A DNA stretch of 47,606 nucleotides from Crocinitomicaceae bacterium (GTDB taxonomy: Bacteria > Bacteroidota > Bacteroidia > Flavobacteriales_D > Crocinitomicaceae): NCBI GenBank assembly GCA_016719925.1, contig JADJYC010000019.1, forward strand, positions 1 to 47,606, written 5' to 3'. Both the position numbers and the translations under genes were made by a program. Below the pieces are notes generated by a model. The model saw only the letters and a list, made by a program, of their open reading frames with translations. It was not told the DNA's origin and made no database searches. Positions 18,012 to 27,994 of this stretch are shown piece after piece. Position 1 is the stretch's first letter, and every line of letters starts with the position of its first letter.

Positions 18012-19936
18012 TGCTTTGACCATTTTGCTTGGGTTTTCAGGCTTAGGTCAGGATTTCCTGAAGGGATTCCTTTTCAGGCGCAAATTTTAAGTCAGTCTGG
18101 TGGCATCCTTTCTAATGTAAATGTTGGAGTTAGATTTAATATCAGGCAAACTTCAATTTCAGGTCCAATTATCTGGCAAGAGGATCATGCTGTTAATGTT
18201 AATGATTTGGGGCATTTTTCTGTAAATGTGGGTGAAGGTGTTTCAACAGGTGCAGGATCAGTTGTTTTATTTTCTGACATCAACTGGTCAACCGGATCTT
18301 ATTTTATTGAGTTATTGGTTGATGAATTGAATACTTCAGTTTACAACTCAATTATGGTGCAGCAATTTATGGCCGTGCCCTATGCGTACCATAGCAAAAC
18401 CACCTCTCAGCAATATGCATTGTCTCAACTACAGGATGTGGATACAACAGGAATTCAGGTTGGACATGTTTTGAAATGGAATGGAACCACCTGGATAAGT
18501 GCACCTGATGAAATTGCTGTTGCTTGTGATACGGTTGATTATGCTTTTAACGCTCAAAATTCAGTTTATTCTGATACTGCCCTGTATGCACTAAATTGTG
18601 TTTCTGTTGGATATGTTGATACGGCTGGTTTTGCTTTTTATTCAGATTCTGCCCAGTATGCTGCCAACGCTGCTTATGCTGACTCATCTGATTTTTCTGA
18701 TTACAGTGACACCGCTGACATTTCACTATATTCTTTAGGTAATTGGGGACTTTTGGGTAATTCATCTACAAATCCTTCAACCAATTTTTTAGGAACCACA
18801 GATTCTGTGGACATGGTTTTCAAGTCTTACGGAACGGAGCGAATGAGAATTAAAGCGAATGGCAGAATTGGAATAGGTACTTCAACACCTCTTGTTGGAT
18901 TTCACGTAACCAATGCTAATGGTTTTGCATTTACCGGCACACACGGTACTGGTACTATACCTGTATCAGGTGCTGGCAGCAGAATGATGTGGTATCCGGG
19001 AAAAAGTGCATTTCGTGCAGGATATGTAGCATCTGTTCAATGGGATAATGGAAGTGTTGGTCAGTACTCATTCGCGGCCGGTTATAATACGATAGCAAGC
19101 GGTCTTTATTCAGTGTCATTTGGACAGGCCTGCAGTGCATCAGGAGAAGGATCTTTCGCTGCGGGCAAAGGAACAATATCATCAGGTCTTTATTCTTTTG
19201 CAGCAGGTGAAAACCCTGAAGCAACCGGTAGTTATGGTGTTGCTATTGGAAGAGGAGGAAAAGCAAATGCATTGGGTGCTGTCGCCATCGGATATCATCC
19301 GGAGGTTTACGCCAGTTATGGACTTGGGTTCGGTAATTATGTTTTGGTAACCGGTACCAATGGAGTTGCTATGGGATATCATGCACAGGCAATTCACCCC
19401 GGAGCATTTGTATTCTCAGATGAATCAACTCCGCTTGCAAATACGCCTTCAACAGCTGCAAACCAATTTATGGCAAAAGCTTCCGGTGGATTTATTTTTT
19501 ATACTAATTCCACACTTGCTACCGGAGTAACTTTGCCGGCAGGTGGTGGTTCCTGGTCTACTCTGTCTGACAGAAATTCCAAAGAAAATATCGTCTATGC
19601 TGATCCGATGAATTATCTTTCTTTATTAGATTCTATTGATGTTTATAGTTGGAGTTATAAGAGCCAGGACAGCAGTATTATTCACATTGGTCCAATGGCA
19701 CAGGATTTTTATGAGGTTTTTAATTTTGGTAATGATTCCACATCTATAAATTCAGGAGATTTTGACGGACTGAATCTTGTTTTGTTAAAAGCTCTCTACA
19801 TAAGAACTGAAGAATTGAGGGTTCAAAATGAACAGATCATTCACCTCAATAATGAATTGTTGTTGTTGCAGAAAAAAGGAAAGAGATGGAATTGCTGCTT
19901 TTAGAACTGAAAAAAATATCAGTCAATGCAGTTTGA
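17992..19936 (+). CDS. Trimeric fibre protein with YadA-like head and S74 chaperone domain (2), frameshifted
   Basis: A paralogue of the preceding gene. It starts at ATG 17992 inside that gene's end, giving a signal peptide (MKILIVSALTILLGFSGLGQ). Near 18045-18050 the frame changes; the continuation reads SGFPEGIPFQAQILSQSGG and joins the long open segment from 18207. After the N-terminal domain are Tyr/Ser/Asp/Ala repeats (FYSDSAQYAANAAYADSSDF), then about eight head repeats with AAG and AIG steps (YSFAAGYNTIASG, VAIGRGGKANA). The S74 domain starts SDRNSKENI and includes HIGPMAQDFYEVF. At the 3' end one base in the A6 run near 19875 changes the frame; the corrected tail is a leucine-rich coiled coil ending at 19934-19936. 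Total is about 645 residues. Confidence 0.82.
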
Positions 19937-19959
19937 CGGAAATGAAGAAAGTTCTGTAA

Positions 19960-21518
19960 TCAAATAGATTTTTCAATTTTATAAATCACAACAGAAGAGT
20001 TTTCAGAAATTAATTTTATTTCAGTAATGGAATTCAGATCTATGTTACCTGCGGTGAGATAGTTGTTAAAATAAAGAGGATTGGTAATTATATATTTCAC
20101 ATTGTAATGTTCCAATATATGCTTCAAATTAAAAGACGGGTATGGATAATTTCCAGTCATGTCTGAAATTTCTTCTTCTCGTGATTTTTTCTTGTTGATT
20201 GTTCCTGCAAAATAACCAAGTACCGGAAATTTTGTAAAGAACATGTATTTGTATAAAAAAGGATGTACCGTCCAGATGATTCCACTTTCAAACGAATCAG
20301 TGAAATGCTTCAGTGTTTTTCTGTTGGTCCGAATTCAACATCATTTATTTTCTGGGATTTAATGTATTCCTGATTATACAACAAAATACCGGTAACGCAC
20401 CAGATGAGATAAACTGTAAAAAATGGCCATAGATCATTAAACCGGTAAAGCAGTGAAACCGATAAAATCAATGCGGGAGCAAAACCAAACTCAAAATATC
20501 TTTCTGCTTTTCCAATGAATCGCAAATGAGGAATTTTAGTCAGAAAAAACAAGGTAATTGAACAAATTAACCAAATCAGTAATAAGCCACTCGCTTCAAA
20601 TTCAAAAAAGAAAAAAATAACCAGGAAAAAGTGAAATGAAGTTACAAGAAAATGAATCGGGGTTTGATTGAAATAGAATTCATGCAGAAATGATTTGATT
20701 TTACCGGCAAAAAAAAGAACAATTAATTTTTTGATAAACCGTAGATAATTCACCACATCTGTTTTGGGTGAAAGTTTCTGATAATACAATTTGCTTTTGA
20801 ACAGAAAAACAGAATGCATAAAGTTTGTTTTCAGTATGTTCCATGTTTTACCGAATGTTAATATCAGGCTCATAGCAAAAGCGCTGATAATAATAAACAA
20901 ATACCAGGGATAAAAAATACTTATGATAATTCCAAAAAAAAGCAATACCTGAATTCCAAACACAGTTGTAAAAAAAATAAAAGAAGCTGAAACGGCGCTT
21001 ATAATGAGGTATGACAATTCAGTATTTCCCATATACATAAAAAGGCTGTACATGTGCAGCAGATAAAGGGTTTGGGCAAGTACACGGCTGGAGCCATTTT
21101 GAACTCTGGGTTCATCTCCGGTTTTTATAAGTACCGGAAGAAGTGAGTATATCAAGACTGGAAAAAGTGAATTGATTACTGGTATACCTGCACTCAAAAA
21201 ATAATTATACCCGATTGCAAATACCAAAAGATTGTTTAATACATCAAAAAATGCTGAACTGTATCTTTCTGCAAAGAAAAGACCACGATTGCCAAATGCA
21301 GCTAAAAGAGTATGATAAAAAAACGGATAATTACATTCACCGTTGAGTAAAAACCTCGTGTCTGTTTTGGGACAAATACCTTTGTTTTTTCGAATTAACT
21401 GCGCAAAATATAAATGGAAAAAAGTGTCAGAGGCAATTGCATGCGGTAAAATAAAACGCGGGTAAGCCCTGACAATAAAGGTCAAAATTAAAATAAGGCT
21501 GAGAAGAATGAATATCAT
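19960..21518 (-). CDS. Polytopic membrane protein, possible GT-C-type glycosyltransferase, frameshifted
   Basis: Two fragments (20310-21518 and 19960-20244) make about 515 residues with some ten hydrophobic segments. Near the N-terminus is HAIASDTFFHLYFAQL, an acidic motif just after the first helix. That placement resembles the catalytic loop of GT-C-fold glycosyltransferases such as the PMT or STT3 groups. The soluble C-terminal part contains NVKYIITNPLYFN, as in lipid-linked sugar transferases with a terminal domain. The break lies around 20320, where the other frame reads KTLKHFTDSFESGIIWTV. It overlaps the amidotransferase gene by 4 bases and ends the minus-strand polysaccharide operon. 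I do not recognise a named family, so the enzymatic role is inference from topology and context. Confidence 0.6.
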
Positions 21519-22683
21519 AATTCTTTCTTTTTCTCCTTAAGTACGCAATACTTCAAATAAAAACTTTTGGTTACATAGCCTGATTTATAAAGCAGGTAGA
21601 AAAATGGACGCAATAATTCAAAAGTCTGTTTGTATGTCTTAAAATGTGTATAATGCAATGGTTTATCATTCATTATTTTTTCAAAATCTGCGTCTGAAAA
21701 ACCAAGCCGCTTTTTAATTTCAGCAAGGATATCCTGATCAAATGGTTTGTCTTCTTTGATTTTTTCGAGTGCTGAGTTTCTGTCTGTCTGACCTGATCTG
21801 ATCAGCGCTGAGAATTCTGAATACCTCAGGTCTATATTGAATTTTTTTGGCAGGTAATAATTGTTTACGAAATAGGCTGTCCTGTTTTCCATGTGATGTC
21901 CACCGTACCATTGCCAGCCGTATTCGGCTGCCAAAAACTCTTTCGTTTTCTGTTTATCGTAATCAAAATAATAGAGTGGTCTGAATTTTTTTATTCCATT
22001 AATTATCATCCATTTCAGCCATTTACTCATATATAAAACCGGAAGAGTTTCAATTTTTCCGTCACCAAATTTTGTATGAATCGTCTGAACGTATTTTGCA
22101 TCCATATAAAACCAGCCTGGCGGAGAAATTCCTTCTGTTCTGAATGAATGTCCTTCCCAGATATGTTTCACACCGTATCTTGCAGCTGCCATATAGTGCA
22201 CCGTTGCAAGAGAAATGTCGGTTGGAGTATCTATTTCAGGAACTGAGGCAGAAAAAATGATTTGTAAATTCGCTGATACTCTTCATTGTCCACAACATGG
22301 GTATATAAATCAATATCGAGTTTTTCTAGTACAATATCAATATTCTCAACAGCAATTCTTGAATTAAAAGTATTGTCAAAATGCGCTGCAAGAACCCGCA
22401 ATCCAAATTCTTTTTTAGCGAGATGCAGCATATAAGATGAATCACAACCGCCACTGACTCCAATAACAACATCGTACGGTTTTCCTTTTCCGTCTTCCTT
22501 CATTTTTTCAACGTAGGTTTCCAGAATTTTTCGTCCTTCTGATCCGGTTGGATATTCACGGTTCATCTGTTCATATTGCCTGCAATAATTACAAATTCCC
22601 TCATGGTCAAATGAAATATAAGGAATGTGGGTGTCATAAATACACCTTGAACAAATTTGAAATGTTGAGGCTTCTTCCATCAT
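21515..22683 (-). CDS. N-acetyl sugar amidotransferase (WbpG/PseA family), frameshifted
   Basis: The N-terminal fragment has a zinc-type cluster (ICSRCIYDTHIPYISFD … CNYCRQYE) and the ATP-pyrophosphatase P-loop VIGVSGGCDSSYMLHLA. The C-terminal fragment has VKHIWEGHSFRTEGISPPGW and YFDYDKQKTKEFL, both typical of this family. Its members convert an N-acetyl group on a sugar to an acetamidino group, using ammonia delivered by the HisH/HisF-like pair encoded just upstream. The fragments join around 22202-22240, where the intervening sequence reads FSASVPEIDTPTDISLATVH in the downstream frame. The corrected length is about 390 residues. The start ATG overlaps the end of hisF. It is part of the nine-gene minus-strand operon. 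Confidence 0.88.
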
Positions 22684-23437
22684 TCAGTAATAATATGTTC
22701 ACGTTTGGGAAACCGAATCAATACGCCCATGTCTTTTTCTGATAAACAGCCATACTGCCAATTGCAGCTGCATCTGCTCCGGTGTCGTATAACATTCTGA
22801 CAATATCATCTGTGTTTTTAGCGCCACCTAAAGAAATTACAGGTACTTTGGTTTTCCCCAGCAGTTCTTTTATCAGCCCGTGATCAAATCCGCTCCAGGT
22901 ACCTTCTCTTGAAACATTTTGAATCAGTATTTCTCCAACACCCAATTCGTTTTGCAGAAAATCAAGATAATCTGGTAATGTTCGCGAGTCTGTTTTACCA
23001 TTGTGATAATTGTAAACCTGATATTTGCCTTGTTTGTCAGCCTTCAAATCCATAACGGCTATTATAGCCTGTGATCCAAACAAAGAAACGGCTTCTTTAA
23101 CCAGCTGTGGATTATTGTGAATGAGGGTGTTGATTGCTACTTTTTCCACACCAATCGCATACAATTTTTTGAAATGATCCAGTGATTTTACGCCTCCGCC
23201 GTAAGTGAACGGCATAAAGCATTCAGAAGCAAATTCGCTGATTTTGTCAAATTTTGGCTCACGGTTTTCTTTTGACGCACAAATGTCAATCAGTATCAAT
23301 TCGTCAACTTCTTTTTCATTATAAATTTTTATGGCATTAATGGGGTCACCCACATAATCCGGGTTACTGAACATTTTGGTTTTAACCAGTCCTCTGCCGT
23401 TATACAGCAGGCAAGGCATTATGCGTTTTAGAACCAT
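22680..23437 (-). CDS. HisF-like ammonia-channel subunit for sugar amidination
   Basis: A TIM-barrel protein of the HisF family, about 252 residues after correcting the end. Conserved parts are FTYGGGVKSLD, VAVMD-like IIAVMDLKAD and VISLGGAKNTDDI. In HisF, Asp11 and Asp130 catalyse cyclisation. Here the first is replaced (PCLLYNG, Leu at position 11) while the second is kept, so imidazole-glycerol-phosphate synthesis is unlikely. No other his genes are nearby. The role inferred is to deliver ammonia from the HisH glutaminase to the WbpG-type amidotransferase. The raw frame stops at 22718, but one base in the AAAAA near 22733 restores the tail DMGVLIRFPKREHIITE, which ends at 22680 and overlaps the next start by 4 bases. 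Confidence 0.85.
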
Positions 23438-23440
23438 GTG

Positions 23441-24053
23441 TCAGATTTTTGAAAAACGATCAAGTAATTCCATTCCGAATTTGTGACTTTTCTCCGGATG
23501 AAATTGAACACCATAAATGTTTCCTTTCTGAACCGCACAGTCAAATTTCCCGTTATAGTCACAAGTAGCAATTACATTTTCAACATTTTTACATCGGGCG
23601 TAATAAGAGTGTACAAAATAAAATTTCATTTTTGATTCAGGATCAAAAAGCGGACTTGAATTTACAGGTGTGATGTAGTTCCAACCCATGTGCGGTATTT
23701 TAAGTGAGTTGGTTTCATTCTGTTGAAATTTGCATACTTCACCCTCAATCCACCCCTAATCCCGCTTCTTTTCCTTCTTCACTTTTATCAAACAATAATT
23801 GCATGCCAAGACATATTCCAAGTACCGGAATTCTTTCCTTTAATACGCGTTCATTCAATAAAGGAATCAAACCTGATTCATGAAGATTTTTCATTCCATT
23901 ATCAAATGCTCCAACACCTGGTAAAATAATTTTTTCGGCGTTTCTGATTACTGCCGGATCTTTTGTCAAATAAACATCTCTTCTGTCAATTCTCTTGTAG
24001 ATGTTAAGAATAGAAGCAATGTTGCCCATGCCGTAATCGATGACTGCAATCAT
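23441..24053 (-). CDS. HisH-like glutamine amidotransferase, frameshifted
   Basis: A class I glutaminase of about 203 residues. It begins MIAVIDYGMGNIASILN, has the nucleophile Cys in VLGICLGMQLLFD, and His-Glu in GVQFHPEKS. The fragments 23745-24053 and 23441-23689 join when one G of the GGGG near 23755 is dropped, giving GLGWIEGEVCKF, then the typical IPHMGWNYI. It would release ammonia from glutamine for the HisF-like barrel. The gene starts with an ATG that overlaps the upstream acyltransferase end by 4 bases and lies 3 bp before hisF. Genes of the histidine operon are absent, so I assign it to glycan synthesis as in the P. aeruginosa O5 cluster. Confidence 0.88.
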
Positions 24054-24632
24054 TTTGAATAAATTAATTTAATCTGATCATTTTCTATTTGAACAGTACC
24101 AATTTTTTTTGCCGGATTCCCCGCAATAATTGAATAGTCAGGAAAATCATTTTTTACCAGGGAGTTTGCACCAACAAGACAACAGTTGCCAATAGTTACT
24201 CCTTTTGTAACAATCACATTCGGAGAGATATAAGTGTTAGATCCAATTGAAACAGGTTGTTTTTCGATGGGTATTTTGCCTCCGCTTAAAGTCTGTTTGA
24301 TGTTATCATGCGAATAAATATGTGTACCTGCAGAAATTGTGCAATTGTCTCCGATTTTCAGGCCTCCTGATCCGTCAATAATAGTGAAGGGACCAATCCA
24401 GCATTTTTTTCCAACCTGAACGTCACCAAAAATAAATGAACTGTCATAGACTGATGTTTCATCGCCCCAACCTTTTTTTTGCTCTCTCCCAGCGGTCAAA
24501 AATACTTTCCGAAAATGGCAAGGAACGGTCGAACTTTTTCTTGAATTGATCATCCAGTTCACCATACAATTCCTGCAGATCGTTAAAAATTTTCTCTGCC
24601 TTTTTACCTGATAAAACAGATTTTCTGTCCAT
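24050..24632 (-). CDS. Hexapeptide-repeat sugar acyltransferase, frameshifted
   Basis: The C-terminal two thirds is a left-handed beta-helix of hexapeptide repeats (FIFGDVQVGKKCWIGPFTII, SIGSNTYISPNVIVTKGVTI) ending in IIAGNPAKKIG. The true start is the ATG at 24630-24632 (MDRKSVLSGKKAEKIFND). One base in the run of eight T at 24473-24480 shifts the frame, and correction gives DRWERAKKKGWGDETSVYDSS. The length is about 193 residues. It most likely transfers an acetyl group to an amino sugar, perhaps the product of the adjacent aminotransferase, as WbpD does in the P. aeruginosa pathway. The substrate is inference. It is flanked by the epimerase gene and hisH. Confidence 0.8.
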
Positions 24633-24633
24633 G

Positions 24634-25600
24634 TTATTTTGCTGCAGTTTGTAAATGCAGATTCATCCATTTGGCAGTAGCGAGTATACCTTCTTCCAAA
24701 TCGGTTTTTGCTTTGAAACCAAGAATTGTTTCAGCCTTTTTAACTGACGGAATCCTCAAAGCAATATCAGCTGACAAAGGTGGATCAAAAACAATTTTAG
24801 ATTTCGAGTCAAGCACCCTGCAAACAGTTTGTGCTAATCCTAAAATGGTTATTACCGCTCTTGCATTACCAATGTTAAAACTTTCTCCAATTGCCGCTTT
24901 TTCATGAAGACATCTGAACAGACAATCAACAAAATCATCTACAAAACACCACGCTCTTATTTGATTTCCGTCACCGTCAATATGAATGTCTTCATTTTTG
25001 AGTGCCTTCTTGATAAAAATCTGAATTGCACCTTCTCCGGTTTGTCCGGGTCCGTAAACATTAAACGGACGAATGGTTACAACGGGTAAGTTGAATTGTT
25101 TATAATAAGCGTGAGCCAGATGCTCACCTGCAAGTTTACTTACTGCATAGGTCCAGCGGGCTTCACCGGCTGAACCTGCAACGGTCTGATCATTTTCAGA
25201 AGATTTGAATGCCATGGAGCCAAAAACTTCTGAAGTAGAAAAATCAATAAACCGGTCCGTCACATTATTAATCTTTGCAGCTTCAAGTGCATTAGCCGTA
25301 CCAATCATATTGACACGCATTGTCTTAACCGGATCTTTGATTACTGTGTCGATTCCTGCAATACCGGCTGCATGCACAACAACCTGACAGCCTTTCATCG
25401 ATTGGGTCAGAAATTCCAGATCCAGTACATCTCCTTTAATTATTTCAAGATTTGGATGATTGGCAAATCCACTTGCTGTTAAAGTATCTCTGTGAAAATT
25501 GTCGTAAACAACAATTTTATTTTTGTCAATTAATTTTTGAATAAGGGTGTTTGCTATAAATCCTGCTCCACCAGTAATAAAAAATTTTCTTTCCTTCCAT
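24634..25600 (-). CDS. NAD-dependent epimerase/dehydratase, frameshifted at N-terminus
   Basis: An extended short-chain dehydrogenase of about 322 residues. The nucleotide site reads FFITGGAGFIANTL once one base is corrected in the A/T run near 25580; the start is ATG 25598-25600 (MEGKK). Further motifs are VVVHAAGIAG, the catalytic YAVSK (Tyr-x3-Lys), VTIRPFNVYGPGQ and CFVDDFVDCLFRCLHEK. These fit epimerases or 4,6-dehydratases of nucleotide sugars. It follows the aminotransferase with a one-base gap and precedes the acyltransferase by one base, so the three are probably one pathway. Which sugar it acts on cannot be read from the sequence. Confidence 0.82.
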
Positions 25601-25601
25601 G

Positions 25602-26705
25602 TTATCCGAGGTTGTTTAATTTTTCCGAAATATACGAAATATCTGCCTGTTTAAGTTTTTCATAAATGGGTATGGCAAGTCCCTGTTCAAATGACATCAG
25701 GGCATTTGGGAATTCTACAATGCAATTTAAAGCGTATTTTTCTGATAATATTTCTGATATGGGATACATTGCGCACCATAATTTGTGCCTATACCTTCTT
25801 GTTTCAATGTTTCAATGGTTTTATCTCTGCTGATTTTTTTGTCCAGAATAACGTGATATGTCTGCCAGGTATGGTTGCGGTCTGATGGCACATGTGGCTT
25901 TATAATAAGCGGATTTTTAATTTCCTGATTATAGATTTGTGCCAGCTCGTTTTTATATTCCAGAATTGAATTCAGTCTTTTCATCTGACTGTTTACAAGT
26001 GCTGCCTGAAAATCGGTCATTCTGTAGTTGAATCCTGCTTCAATAAATTCCATTTTGGAATTTTCTACTTGAATTCCATGATTTCTGAGTATTCTGATTT
26101 TTGAATCAAGTGTATCATTTTCAGTTACAAGTATTCCGCCTTCCCCTGATGTAATAGCTTTTCTGGGATGCAGCGAGAATGAACCAAAAGCGCCAAATGT
26201 ACCTGCAAATTTATTTTCAATTTTGCTCCCAGTGCGCATGCAGCATCTTCAATAACAACTAATTTATATTTAGTGGCAATCTCCATTATCATTGGCATGT
26301 CTGAACACAATCCAAATTCATGTACCGGAATTATTGCTTTTGTTTTAGCAGTGATTTTTGCTTCAATTTTATCTGCACTGATGTTAAATGTTGCAAGATC
26401 AATATCTACAAAAACGGGTTTCGCTCCTACAAGCTCAACTACATTTGCCGTGGCTATGTATGAGAAAGCCGGTACTATCACCTCGTCACCCGGTCCAATT
26501 TGAAGAGCTATTAAGCAAGGTGAAGGGATGCGGTTCCGTTTGAAACAACAATTGCATGCTGAGTATTGAGATATTCATTGCAAGTTTTTTCAAGGGCTTC
26601 AACTTTGGCCCCCTGCACAAGCATGCCTGATTTAAGTACTGATGTTACTTCAGCAATGTCTTCATCCCGGATATCAGGACTTGCCAAAGGGATAAAAGGT
26701 CTCAT
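25602..26705 (-). CDS. DegT/DnrJ/EryC1-type sugar aminotransferase, multiply frameshifted
   Basis: Four fragments in three frames reconstitute a PLP aminotransferase of about 367 residues. Motifs in order are MRPFIPLASPDIRDEDI, VVSNGTASLHLA, VIVPAFSYIATAN, VIEDAACALGA, the PLP lysine in SFSLHPRKAITSGEGG, GFNYRMTDFQAALVNSQM and SDRNHTWQTYHVIL. The tail FEQGLAIPIYEKLKQ is conserved in the family. Breaks occur near 26500, 26235 and 25740. It would transaminate a keto-sugar nucleotide to an amino sugar, feeding the acyltransferase downstream (WbpE-like step). It is the third gene of the operon after wzm and wzt. Confidence 0.85.
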
Positions 26706-26725
26706 AGTTCAAATAATTAAATTAA

Positions 26726-27994
26726 TCACCAGGTGGAATTAAATCTGACATAAGCCAGTGAAAAGTCAAAATGGAAGTTCTCTTTTCCTTCTTCACCCAA
26801 TCTTGAAACATTAAAGGGACAAACATTCTCTACATATTCAAGTGTTTTGCCATTTGGAAGATGAATTCCCAGTGTTAATGAATAGTTTCCTGGTTGAAGC
26901 ATGTTGTCTATTTTGCATTGATAGACAGAATTCCCTTTTTTCAGAGAAGGAGACAAATCAGCCTGATACTTGTTCATGGTATGCGCAATTTCAATTCCGT
27001 CAAAACTGACAATACGGATGTCCATAATAACATCTCTGAATTCTTCATCAGATTCAATTTCAAGTTCAATCTGCACAGGGGATAAATAAAAAACTGTATC
27101 GGTATTGTTACCGTTTTTATCTTTCAGTAAGGCTCGTGTATATTTTACCTGATTGGTATTAATAGAAGACAATCCTCTTTCAATAGTTCCGTCTGAAACA
27201 AATTTTGTTTTGCTTGAAAGATAATATTCTACGGTTTCACTCATTGAACCCTGAAATGAAATGCCGCCTTTGTCCATTAAAATTCCCTTTTTACAAAGAG
27301 ATTTCATAGACGCCATATTATGACTGACAAATAAAACAGTTCTTCCCTGTCCGCCAATGTCTTTCATTTTTCCAATACATTTTTCCTGAAATTCAGAATC
27401 GCCTACTGCCAATACTTCGTCCACTATTAAAATGTCTGGTTCAAGATGGGCGGCAACAGCAAAACCAAGTCTTACCAGCATCCCTGATGAATACCGTTTT
27501 ACAGGAGTATCAATAAACAACTGACAACCTGAAAAGGAGATAATTTCATCCAGCCTTTTTTTGATATCAGCTTTGCTCATTCCCAAAATTGCACCATTGA
27601 GAAAAATATTTTCTCTTCCGGTCAGGTCCGGATGAAATCCTGTACCTACTTCAAGTAAAGAAGCAACTCTCCCTTTTATTTTTATTGTTCCGGTAGTTGG
27701 CGCCGTAATCTGAGATAATATTTTTAGCAGGGTAGATTTGCCTGCTCCGTTTCTGCCAATGATTCCAACCAGATCACCCTGTTCAATTTCAAAATTGATG
27801 TTTTTCAATGCCCACACATAATCTGATTTCTGATCTGACTCCCGGTCATTGATTGTTCCCAGTTTCAGATATGGATCTTCTTTTTTTCGCATTAAATACC
27901 AGGCCCTTCTGATATCATGAATAAGCGTACCGGTTCCAACCTGACCCAGCCGGTATTGTTTGGAAATATTTTTAACATCCATCACTATACTCAT
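26726..27994 (-). CDS. wzt: Wzt-like ATP-binding subunit of polysaccharide ABC exporter
   Basis: The 422-residue protein is intact. It has Walker A GIIGRNGAGKST (residues 77-88), the signature YSSGMLVRLGFA, Walker B ILIVDEVLAVGD, and an H-loop in VLFVSHNM. Residues from about 270 to 422 form an extra beta-sandwich domain like the Wzt carbohydrate-binding C-terminus, which reads the terminal modification of O-antigen in E. coli O8/O9a. This suggests the exporter recognises a capped chain. The gene overlaps wzm by 4 bases. The family is clear; that the C-terminal domain binds this glycan is inference. Confidence 0.92.
   Translation of the reverse strand: MSIVMDVKNISKQYRLGQVGTGTLIHDIRRAWYLMRKKEDPYLKLGTINDRESDQKSDYVWALKNINFEIEQGDLVGIIGRNGAGKSTLLKILSQITAPTTGTIKIKGRVASLLEVGTGFHPDLTGRENIFLNGAILGMSKADIKKRLDEIISFSGCQLFIDTPVKRYSSGMLVRLGFAVAAHLEPDILIVDEVLAVGDSEFQEKCIGKMKDIGGQGRTVLFVSHNMASMKSLCKKGILMDKGGISFQGSMSETVEYYLSSKTKFVSDGTIERGLSSINTNQVKYTRALLKDKNGNNTDTVFYLSPVQIELEIESDEEFRDVIMDIRIVSFDGIEIAHTMNKYQADLSPSLKKGNSVYQCKIDNMLQPGNYSLTLGIHLPNGKTLEYVENVCPFNVSRLGEEGKENFHFDFSLAYVRFNSTW

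Noticed and set aside
18547..19397. Open frames on both strands within the second fibre gene
   Set aside because: They arise from the repetitive Ala/Gly/Ser/Tyr coding sequence of the fibre and have no independent start signals or motifs.
16600..19450. Periodic DNA repeats in the fibre genes as a possible CRISPR-like or satellite array
   Set aside because: The period follows the protein repeats in the coding frame, with degenerate third positions and no unique spacers; it is protein-level repetition.
22680..24053. Histidine biosynthesis genes hisH and hisF
   Set aside because: No other his genes are present, the HisF-like protein lacks the first catalytic Asp, and the pair adjoins a WbpG-type amidotransferase in a glycan operon.
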